Below are positions 1-6,220 of a stretch of 31,431 nucleotides of DNA, piece by piece. The stretch's first letter is position 1, and every line of letters begins with the position of its first letter. The translations under genes were made by a program, and so were the position numbers. The stretch covers positions 1-31,431 of the forward strand of contig PWNO01000088.1 in the NCBI GenBank assembly GCA_003557765.1. Direction: 5' to 3'. The notes under the pieces were generated by a model, which was not told the origin of the DNA, did not search any database, and saw only the letters and a list, made by a program, of their open reading frames with translations. This DNA comes from Bacteroidales bacterium (GTDB lineage Bacteria > Bacteroidota > Bacteroidia > Bacteroidales > UBA7960).

Positions 1-66
1 AACCTTAACCTTAACCTTAACCTTAACCTTAACCTTAACCTTAACCTTAACCTTAACCTTAACCTT
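1..66. repeat. AACCTT hexamer tandem array (11 copies)
   Basis: Eleven perfect tandem copies of AACCTT start at the first base of the window, so the array may continue to the left. The last copy overlaps the stop codon of the minus-strand MATE gene: the TTA at 65-67 is formed partly by the array. The perfect copies contrast with the degenerate 7- and 8-bp arrays elsewhere in the window. A perfect hexamer repeat resembles a telomere-type repeat by eye, but nothing else here suggests a chromosome end. An assembly artefact at a contig edge is also possible. Confidence 0.95.
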
Positions 67-1396
67 ACACGCTATACACCTTCCACCTCCCACTCTTCAG
101 GTACCACAACGCGCCAAGTCCCAGCAAACTGAAGTAGATTACTTCGGCAAACCATACGGTCGGGGTGGTGGCATCCAGGAATACCACCAGCATAAAAGCG
201 CTTCCCAGGTAGATGATGATGCTGATGATCTCGATCAGCAGGGCCACCATTGTCTTTCCGGTTCCTGATACACCGCTGAAAAGGATCATGCCCGAGGTAA
301 AGGCCAGAAGTGCCAGTGATATCACATGCAACAAGGGGATCGTGGCATCGATCAGGTGGGGTTCTGTCGTGAATAATGAGGCGATTCGGCCCGGGATGAA
401 GATGTTGACCTGGATGAGCACGAAGGTGGCCAGCAATCCCAAAAGGACAACCTTGCGAATCAGGGGGATGACTTCTTCGCTGCGGCCTTGTCCGATAAGG
501 TTGCTCACCAGGCTGTTAGTTGCCGAACTCAACCCAAGCCCGGGGATCATCAGCAGCATGTAGAAGCTCCTGGTAATATTGGATGCAGCGAGGGCCGTCT
601 CACCAAGTTGTTCGATGATCATGAAGAAGATGAACCAGGCCGAAAATGAGAAAAAGAATTGAAACATCACCGGTACAGCCACCTTCAGCAGGGGTCTGTA
701 TTGCGCGAGGCTCGGCCGGTGAAAACGGAATAGCCCATACCGTGGCAATCGCTTGTTTTTTATCGACCATAGCACAAAAAAGGTGAAGGTGACTACCTCT
801 GCAATGTTGGTGGCCATGGCTGCCCCGGCAATACCCATCTGAGGCATTCCAAAATGACCGAAAATCAGCACATAGTCCAGGAAAATATTGGTGGCTGCCA
901 TCAGCGAGGTGGTGGCGATCAGTAGCCTGGTGCGTGTGATGCCCACATAAAAGCCGTTGAAAACCAGTATCATAAATCCAAAAAGAAAGCCGAAACGACG
1001 ATAGTCCAGGTAAACCAGGCTTTCTGCCAGCACAGCCTCGGAGGCAAGAAACCACGAGAGAAACAAAGGCGCCACATAGGTAAGGAAGAGAAAAAGGAGC
1101 AGGCTCAATGCGATCACAAAGTATATGGCATGGTCAAAGATTCGTCCAATTTGTTTCTGCTTGCCTTCGCCGTTGCGCCGGCCGATAATGATCTGCACAC
1201 CTACGGAGAATCCTGTGCCCAGCATGACCAGGCACAGGTAGAAAATGCCGCCAATTGCCGAAGCCCCCAAAGTGACCTCACCAAGCCTTCCCAGGAAAGC
1301 CGTGTCAATGGCAATCATCAAATTCTGCGCCATCAATCCGATGATGATGGGGTAGGAAATACGCCAAATGCTTTTGTATGTATTTTCCGCTTTCAT
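65..1396 (-). CDS. MATE family multidrug/toxin efflux transporter
   Basis: A 443-residue inner-membrane protein made almost wholly of hydrophobic helices, the length and pattern expected of the 12-helix MATE (NorM/DinF-type) family, which exports drugs or metabolites using a sodium or proton gradient. The N-terminus (SYPIIIGLMAQNLMIAIDTAFLGRLG, split around residues 14-39) has the typical MATE first helix and the D-x-x-F-L-G-R-L-G loop. A second similar half begins near residue 235 (LLKVAVPVMFQF). The start at 1396 puts Met directly before this helix. The substrate cannot be read from sequence. The gene stands alone, and its stop codon runs into the hexamer array at the window edge. Confidence 0.9.
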   Translation of the reverse strand: MKAENTYKSIWRISYPIIIGLMAQNLMIAIDTAFLGRLGEVTLGASAIGGIFYLCLVMLGTGFSVGVQIIIGRRNGEGKQKQIGRIFDHAIYFVIALSLLLFLFLTYVAPLFLSWFLASEAVLAESLVYLDYRRFGFLFGFMILVFNGFYVGITRTRLLIATTSLMAATNIFLDYVLIFGHFGMPQMGIAGAAMATNIAEVVTFTFFVLWSIKNKRLPRYGLFRFHRPSLAQYRPLLKVAVPVMFQFFFSFSAWFIFFMIIEQLGETALAASNITRSFYMLLMIPGLGLSSATNSLVSNLIGQGRSEEVIPLIRKVVLLGLLATFVLIQVNIFIPGRIASLFTTEPHLIDATIPLLHVISLALLAFTSGMILFSGVSGTGKTMVALLIEIISIIIYLGSAFMLVVFLDATTPTVWFAEVIYFSLLGLGALWYLKSGRWKVYSV

Positions 1397-1523
1397 TTTG
1401 CTTAAACAGGATGAAATTTGATCCCTCTCTTTATATTCCTTGTGGGTTAAGAAATTTGTTTGTTCAAACGGTTTCTAAGAGAGCAGGTAAAGCATCTGGG
1501 CTGTCCGCAGTTTAATGTTTTAG

Positions 1524-1554
1524 TTCGTCCCAGGTTTTTACTAACCCGGACGAA
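1524..1554. other. imperfect hairpin between methyltransferase and MATE genes
   Basis: TTCGTCC (1524-1530) and GGACGAA (1548-1554) are perfect inverted arms. Inside them GGTT (1533-1536) pairs with AACC (1543-1546) around a 6-base loop. No U-tract follows on either strand, so it is not a standard intrinsic terminator. It lies in the 277-bp gap between the two minus-strand genes, next to the octamer array. Confidence 0.45.
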
Positions 1555-1569
1555 ACCACCGCATCCCCG

Positions 1570-1673
1570 GACTTTTCGACCTTTCGACATTTAGACTTTT
1601 CGTCCTTTTGTCCCTTTGTCTTTTCGTCTTTTTGTCCTTTCGTCCTTTTGTCCTTTTGTCCTTTTGTCTTTCG
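1570..1673. repeat. degenerate octamer array (13 units, GWCYTTTY-like)
   Basis: Thirteen consecutive 8-bp units stay in register. The first four are of GAC type (GACTTTTC, GACCTTTC, GACATTTA, GACTTTTC) and the other nine of GTC type (mainly GTCCTTTT). The array ends on the base directly before the stop codon (CTA, 1674-1676) of the minus-strand methyltransferase. The same unit in opposite orientation (GTCRAAAA) recurs at 3657-3691, and a shorter related run lies at 18982-19005. Confidence 0.93.
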
Positions 1674-2870
1674 CTAGTCCACCGCCAACACCAAGCCCTT
1701 CAGGTACTGTCCCTCCGGATGAAAGATGTTTACCGGATGATCGGCGGGTTGGGTCATCTGGTGCAATACGCGCACCTGGCGGCCAGAAAGGATGGCTGCC
1801 GAAAGCACCGTGGCGTGGAATAACCGCATGTCGACGACCTGTGAGCAGCTGAACGTGAACAAGATTCCACCAGGAGCGATTGACTTTAATGCAATCAGGT
1901 TGAGCCGTTTATAGCCCTGCACTGCCTTGTGCTTGACGTGCTGATGCTTGGCATAGGCCGGTGGATCAAGGACCATCACCTCGTACAGGTCTTCAGTACG
2001 CTTCAGATAGTCCATCACATCTTCGGTGAACCCTGTGTGGTGATCACTGTAACCGTTTAAATCCACATTGACCATACAAAGGTCCATCGCCCTGGCCGAC
2101 GAGTCCACGGAATGCACTAATGAGGCGCCTGCGCGCAAGGCATAAACTGAAAATCCGCCGGAATATGCGAAGGTGTTCAACACCTTTTTGTTGCGGCAGT
2201 AGCGGGAGAGGAGCTGGCGGTTTTCACGCTGGTCAACGAAGAAGCCGGTTTTTTGTCCTTTCTGCACATCTATCCGGAAAAGCAATCCGTTTTCCCTGAC
2301 ATCTACCGGAACTGGTTTCCCAAAAAGATACCCCTTGCTTTTCTTATCCTGCCAGAATGTGGCAGGAAGGGTCTCTGCGCTTTTGTCGTATATGCTTTGT
2401 AACCTTTCACCATATACTACGCGGATGGCTGCGGCGATATCATCTATAAAACGGTACAATCCGGTGGCATGGATCTGGATGACCACGTGTCCGTTGTAAT
2501 GGTCGATGATCAAGCCGGGGAGGTGATCCCCCTCCCCGTGCACCAGCCGATATGCATTGGTTTCTTGGTTGTCAGTGAGACCAGCTCGCTGACGCAGCAA
2601 CCAGGCGCGGGTTAGGCGTTCCTGCCAGAAATCCGGTCCAAAGCTTTCCGGACGATCCGGGGCAAAAGCCAAAATACGCACCGCAATGGTGGCATCCTGG
2701 TAAATGCCGCAACCCAGGTATTCGTCTTTGTTGGAATAAACCTCCGCATGGCAGCCGTCCCAGGCATTGCCTTCCATTTTCTTGATGGCTCCGCTGAATA
2801 CCCAGGGATGATACCTCCGCACCGCGTCATCTTTTCCTGAACGCAGGATGACCTTGATTTTTTCACTCAT
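1674..2870 (-). CDS. class I SAM-dependent rRNA methyltransferase, RlmI-like (PUA + methyltransferase)
   Basis: 398 residues with the domain order of the RlmI/COG1092 family, which methylates cytosine in 23S rRNA (m5C1962 in E. coli). An N-terminal PUA-like RNA-binding domain (about 1-75, with the HPWVFSGAI motif at 21-29) precedes a Rossmann methyltransferase. Visible motifs are FVDQRENR (211-218), SAM-binding LNTFAYSGGFS (231-241), DPPAYAK (302-308) and SCSQ (341-344), whose Cys is the expected catalytic nucleophile. The methylated base is inferred from the family. The start at 2870 is preferred because a minus-strand TATTTTTG promoter element lies about 25 bases upstream. The stop codon abuts the octamer array. 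Confidence 0.88.
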   Translation of the reverse strand: MSEKIKVILRSGKDDAVRRYHPWVFSGAIKKMEGNAWDGCHAEVYSNKDEYLGCGIYQDATIAVRILAFAPDRPESFGPDFWQERLTRAWLLRQRAGLTDNQETNAYRLVHGEGDHLPGLIIDHYNGHVVIQIHATGLYRFIDDIAAAIRVVYGERLQSIYDKSAETLPATFWQDKKSKGYLFGKPVPVDVRENGLLFRIDVQKGQKTGFFVDQRENRQLLSRYCRNKKVLNTFAYSGGFSVYALRAGASLVHSVDSSARAMDLCMVNVDLNGYSDHHTGFTEDVMDYLKRTEDLYEVMVLDPPAYAKHQHVKHKAVQGYKRLNLIALKSIAPGGILFTFSCSQVVDMRLFHATVLSAAILSGRQVRVLHQMTQPADHPVNIFHPEGQYLKGLVLAVD

Positions 2871-2894
2871 GATGGCTGAAGCTTAAATGCGTTG

Positions 2895-2902
2895 CAAAAA
2901 TA
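2895..2902 (-). promoter_or_regulatory. putative Bacteroidota -7 element (TATTTTTG) for the RlmI-like gene
   Basis: On the minus strand this reads TATTTTTG, matching TAnnTTTG, the -7 consensus of the Bacteroidota primary sigma factor. It would start transcription around 2888, 18 bases before the ATG. No convincing -33 TTTG is seen. Confidence 0.45.
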
Positions 2903-2954
2903 AGGATTTGTAGGGTATATACAGGAGTTTGCAGCTGGGCATTAATGAAATCCC

Positions 2955-3025
2955 GAGCTATAAGTCCTGAGCTGCAAGTCGCGAGAGCGAAGCGATTCGG
3001 TTTGTGGGTGCTGGGTCCTGGGGGG
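2955..3025. repeat. two short heptamer runs downstream of the FAH gene
   Basis: From 2955 to 2996 six 7-bp units alternate between GAGCTNN and AAGTCNN types (GAGCTAT, AAGTCCT, GAGCTGC, AAGTCGC, GAGAGCG, AAGCGAT). From 3005 to 3025 there are three units of TGGGTNC type (TGGGTGC, TGGGTCC, TGGGGGG). The second run ends 5 bases before the stop codon of the minus-strand FAH gene. The unit sequence differs from the AGCCAAY heptamers at 3707 and 25772. Confidence 0.7.
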
Positions 3026-3030
3026 CGCGT

Positions 3031-3642
3031 TTACTTGACAGGCAAAGTAAGCATGGATCTGCCTTCAAGGAAGAGTTCCAGTTTGTCGCCGATCATTACC
3101 GGGCCGACTCCTGCCGGGGTGCCGGTAAACAGCATGTCACCAATTTTCAGGGTGACAAATTTTGAGATGTGGGAGATGAGTTCATCAAAATCGTGGATCA
3201 TTTGCGTGGAGCTGCCTTCCTGAACGATGGCCCCATTTTTTTTCAGGGAGAATCGGATGTCGTCCGGATAGTCAAGCTGGCTGAGTGGGACAAATTCGCT
3301 GATCGCAGCTGAGCCGTCGAAGGCTTTCGCGACTTCCCAGGGATGTCCCTTTTTCTTGCATGCATCCTGTAGATCACGGGCAGTGAAGTCCAGGCCCACG
3401 CCAATGGCATCATAATATGTATGCGCGAAGCGTTTTTGGATGTGCCTGCCCAGTTTGCAAATACGTAAGACCAGCTCCGCCTCATAATGGATATTTTGCG
3501 AAAAGTCCGGGTAATAGAAAGGCAGCTTGGAGCGGATGAGCGCAGTTTCAGGCTTCATGAAAAACAGGGGCTTTTCCGGTACCTCGTTGTTAAGTTCCTC
3601 GGCGTGTTTTACATAATTCCGGCCAATGCAGATGATTTTCAT
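3031..3642 (-). CDS. fumarylacetoacetate hydrolase (FAH) family protein
   Basis: 203 residues, the compact single-domain form of the FAH superfamily, whose members are metal-dependent acylpyruvate hydrolases or decarboxylases. The N-terminus CIGRNYVKHAEELNN (5-19) and PLFFMKP (25-31) are characteristic. The metal-binding acids are likely Glu54 and Glu56 (HYEAEL) and Asp85 (GVGLD), followed by FTARDLQ. The conserved TGTPAGVG lies near the C-terminus. Substrate unknown; oxaloacetate decarboxylase or acylpyruvase are family possibilities. The start has Met in the usual MKIICIGRNY position. The gene is flanked on both sides by short tandem repeats. Confidence 0.88.
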   Translation of the reverse strand: MKIICIGRNYVKHAEELNNEVPEKPLFFMKPETALIRSKLPFYYPDFSQNIHYEAELVLRICKLGRHIQKRFAHTYYDAIGVGLDFTARDLQDACKKKGHPWEVAKAFDGSAAISEFVPLSQLDYPDDIRFSLKKNGAIVQEGSSTQMIHDFDELISHISKFVTLKIGDMLFTGTPAGVGPVMIGDKLELFLEGRSMLTLPVK

Positions 3643-3656
3643 GGATTTGGATTAAT

Positions 3657-3691
3657 GTCAAAAAGTCGAAAAGTCAAAAAGTCTAATGGTC
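3657..3691. repeat. short octamer run, inverse orientation (GTCRAAAA)
   Basis: Four 8-bp units (GTCAAAAA, GTCGAAAA, GTCAAAAA, GTCTAATG) plus a final GTC. The unit is the reverse complement of the GACTTTTY unit in the 1570-1673 array. It begins 15 bases upstream of the FAH start codon and runs directly into the heptamer element that follows. Confidence 0.8.
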
Positions 3692-3790
3692 TGGCATTTG
3701 GCTTTCTAGCCAATTTCTAATAGCCAACAGCCAATAGCCAACGGCCAAAAGCTAAAAGCCAAATGCCAACAGCCAATAGCCAATAGCCTT
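3692..3790. repeat. AGCCAAY heptamer array with an inverted copy at one end
   Basis: From 3707 to 3790 there are twelve 7-bp units in register, mostly TAGCCAA or CAGCCAA with variants (TTTCTAA, CGGCCAA, AAGCTAA, ATGCCAA). The array ends one base before the stop codon (CTA, 3792-3794) of the minus-strand exonuclease gene. Its left end holds an inverted copy: TGGCATTTGGCTTT (3692-3705) is the perfect reverse complement of AAAGCCAAATGCCA (3755-3768), giving a 14-bp stem across a 49-base spacer. Confidence 0.93.
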
Positions 3791-3791
3791 A

Positions 3792-4622
3792 CTACAGATC
3801 TTTGATGATTTTATTGCCCTTATCGTAACCTCTCAGTATTACGGATTGAATGACATTTTTAGTGGAAAGGGGGAAGTCGGCTTTCATCATCCAGTCGAAA
3901 TACTGGGGCTCTTTCTTGAACACGTCTTCCACCTTCTGGTTTTTGTATTTCCCAAACTTAAAAATCTCCTTTCCTTCCTTGTTATATCCGATATGGCCCA
4001 CCAGGTCGGCATTCAGATGATTGTAGGAGAAATCATACAGGGCCTGGACATCGTTTTTTATGGGCATGGTGATCCTGCCGTCGCGGTCTTCATATTCCAT
4101 GCCTTCGTATCGCTCGATCTGCGCAAGCAGGATCTCATAGGTGGCCTTGGTATCCGCTTCTGCTGCATGGGCATCCACCAGGTCTTTTCCGCAATAAAAT
4201 TTGTAAGCCGCCCGCAGGGTCCGGGGCTCCATCTTATGAAAAATATTCTGTACGTCAACCAGTCGCCTTTTCTTGACATCAAACTGGATGCCGCAGCGCA
4301 GGAACTCTTCGATCAACATTGGAACATCAAACTTATTTGAGTTGTAACCGGCCAGGTCGCAGTTTTGGAAGAAGCTCTCAAGGGAGGGTGCGAGCTTGGC
4401 AAAGGTGGGCTTGTCACGCACGTCGGCATCGGTGATGCCATGGATTTCACTGACTTCCTTGGGGATGGGAATACCCGGGTTCACAAGGTGAGTCAGGCTT
4501 TCGGTTTTGCCATCTGGCATCACTTTATATATGCTGATCTCAACGATGCGGTCTTTGACTACGTTGGTTCCGGTTGTTTCAAGGTCAAAGAAAGCGAGGG
4601 GGCGTGTAAGGTTTAATTGCAT
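3792..4622 (-). CDS. DEDDh 3'-5' exonuclease (DnaQ/epsilon-like)
   Basis: 276 residues. The first ~170 form a DnaQ-type 3'-5' exonuclease with all five DEDDh residues visible: Asp13 and Glu15 in FFDLETTG, Asp99 in YNSNKFDVPML, His152 and Asp157 in DAHAAEAD. HGITDADV (61-68) is also typical of DnaQ proteins. After residue 200 there is a short C-terminal domain with FKFGKYKNQKVEDVFKK and YFDWMM, like the tail found on exodeoxyribonuclease X-type proteins. It most likely trims DNA in repair or proofreading; it could be annotated as a DNA polymerase III epsilon subunit, but no polymerase gene is nearby. It ends right at the heptamer array. Confidence 0.88.
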   Translation of the reverse strand: MQLNLTRPLAFFDLETTGTNVVKDRIVEISIYKVMPDGKTESLTHLVNPGIPIPKEVSEIHGITDADVRDKPTFAKLAPSLESFFQNCDLAGYNSNKFDVPMLIEEFLRCGIQFDVKKRRLVDVQNIFHKMEPRTLRAAYKFYCGKDLVDAHAAEADTKATYEILLAQIERYEGMEYEDRDGRITMPIKNDVQALYDFSYNHLNADLVGHIGYNKEGKEIFKFGKYKNQKVEDVFKKEPQYFDWMMKADFPLSTKNVIQSVILRGYDKGNKIIKDL

Positions 4623-4640
4623 GTGGCTTGTGGATTAGAT

Positions 4641-4680
4641 AAAAAACGTACACCAAGGGCAGGATATCACCCCTGGTGTA
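4641..4680 (-). terminator. rho-independent terminator of the E2 gene
   Basis: An 11-bp stem with one A-C mismatch (TACACCAAGGG at 4649-4659; CCCCTGGTGTA at 4670-4680) encloses a 10-base loop. Read on the minus strand it is followed by CGTTTTTT (U-tract at 4641-4646). It lies about 45 bases downstream of the E2 stop codon and just before the exonuclease start, as expected of an intrinsic terminator. Confidence 0.78.
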
Positions 4681-4724
4681 TTGGCTGACCATGCAAAATT
4701 ACAACAAATTGATGTAATGGTCTG

Positions 4725-6095
4725 CTAGATTTTCTGGCTTATGTCGAAGTTTTCGAGGTATTCAGCCACTCGCTGAAGGAACAGGCCGCCCAAGGCACCA
4801 TCGACGATCCTGTGGTCGCATCCCAACGACAAGTCCATCATGTGACGGATGCCGATGGTGTCGCCTTCCGGTGTTTCCACGACTACTGGTTTCTTTTGGA
4901 TCAATCCTACGCCAAGTATTCCGACTTGTGGCTGGTTGATGATGGGGGTGCCCATGGTGGCGCCAAAAGTACCAAAATTGGTCAGGGTGAAGGTGCCGCC
5001 CTGGATCTCATCCGGCTGCAGTTTGTTGCCGCGTGCCCTGTTTGCCAGGTCATTGACCTCTTTGGCGATGCCTAGCAGGTTTTTGTGATCGGCATTTTTG
5101 ATTACCGGAACGATCAGGTTACCGTCTGGCAATGCTGCCGCCATGCCTACATTGATGTTTTTCCGCTTGATGATTTTCTGGCCGTCAAGTGACACGTTCA
5201 TCATCGGATAATCCTTAAGCGCCTTCGCAATGGCTTCTATGAAAATGGGCGTGAAGGTGAGCTTTTCTCCTTCACGCTCCTGCATAATGGCCTTGTTCTT
5301 GTTGCGCCAGTTAACGATCGGGGTCATATCGACTTCCCTGAAGAGGGTAATGTGCACGGAGGTGTCTTCCGACATCACCATGTGGTCGGCAATCAGCTTG
5401 CGCATCCGGTCCATCTCCACCACTTCATCCTTGTCGCCAACTGGTATTGCCGGTGTAGCGGGCTTGGCGGTTTTGCCCGGTGCAGATGCTGCTTTTGGCT
5501 GTTCTTCCGCTGGTTTCTTTGCAGCTGCAGACTGCGCATCGCGCGTTTTCAAATATTTCAACAGATCATCCTTGGTCAGGCGATTGTTTTTTCCTGTTCC
5601 TTCTACCTGTTCCAGTTCTTCCATTGGAATGTTTTCTTCTCTCGCAATGCTGCGCACCAGGGGAGAGTAGAATCGGTCACTTTGGCCGGTCCTGGTGGCT
5701 GGTGTTTGAGTGTCTTGCGATGCAGCCCTGGCTTCGGCAGATGCATCGACAGCAGCAGCCGGGGCGGCGGTTTTCTCTTTTTGGGAAGACTGTTTCTGTT
5801 CCTCAGCAGATGACGCCTGTTCAGTGGGCGTTTCCTCTACTTCCTCTTCCTCGCCTTCTATTTCAATGATTGCGATCACGGTGTCTACCTCTACCGTGTC
5901 ACCCTCCTTAAAAAGTTGATCTTTCAGCACGCCCTCCACCGGACTTGGAATCTCTGAGTCTACCTTGTCAGTAGCGAGTTCCACGATGGGATCGTCCAGT
6001 TCGATGGGATCTCCCGGATTTTTCAACCATTTGGTAATCGTTGCATCCGTGACACTTTCGCCCATTTTGGGCATCTTAAGTTCAAACTTTGCCAT
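4725..6095 (-). CDS. 2-oxoacid dehydrogenase E2 (dihydrolipoyl acyltransferase)
   Basis: 456 residues with the full E2 architecture. A lipoyl domain (1-80) has the lipoylated Lys44 in ATDKVDSE. An acidic and Ala/Gln-rich linker (81-138) leads to a peripheral subunit-binding domain (142-183, FYSPLVRSIAREENIP). A second Ala/Pro linker precedes the acyltransferase domain (about 222-456), whose active site is DHRIVDG (427-433), with catalytic His428 and Asp432. The enzyme transfers acyl groups to CoA in the pyruvate or branched-chain 2-oxoacid dehydrogenase complex. Which complex cannot be told, because no E1 or E3 gene is adjacent. An intrinsic terminator follows. Confidence 0.92.
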   Translation of the reverse strand: MAKFELKMPKMGESVTDATITKWLKNPGDPIELDDPIVELATDKVDSEIPSPVEGVLKDQLFKEGDTVEVDTVIAIIEIEGEEEEVEETPTEQASSAEEQKQSSQKEKTAAPAAAVDASAEARAASQDTQTPATRTGQSDRFYSPLVRSIAREENIPMEELEQVEGTGKNNRLTKDDLLKYLKTRDAQSAAAKKPAEEQPKAASAPGKTAKPATPAIPVGDKDEVVEMDRMRKLIADHMVMSEDTSVHITLFREVDMTPIVNWRNKNKAIMQEREGEKLTFTPIFIEAIAKALKDYPMMNVSLDGQKIIKRKNINVGMAAALPDGNLIVPVIKNADHKNLLGIAKEVNDLANRARGNKLQPDEIQGGTFTLTNFGTFGATMGTPIINQPQVGILGVGLIQKKPVVVETPEGDTIGIRHMMDLSLGCDHRIVDGALGGLFLQRVAEYLENFDISQKI

Positions 6096-6220
6096 ATATG
6101 TTCAGTTTTAAAATATCTTTGGCTTAACCTGCTTATCTTCGTGCTGCGCTTCTTTGTAACGCATCCTATTCTGAGAACAAAAAAAGTAAGAAAAGGTTTG
6201 ACATGGATAAATGATCATGA

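Noticed and set aside
1..66. Telomere of a linear chromosome
   Set aside because: Coding sequence begins immediately beside it, similar short arrays occur internally, and no terminal hairpin or telomere-resolution gene is seen.
600..1055. Second minus-strand frame inside the MATE gene
   Set aside because: A shadow frame: no domain, odd composition (His/Cys-rich), fully inside a clear gene.
1570..3790. Repeat arrays as CRISPR
   Set aside because: Units are 7-8 bp with no spacers of constant length and no cas genes nearby; these are simple tandem repeats.
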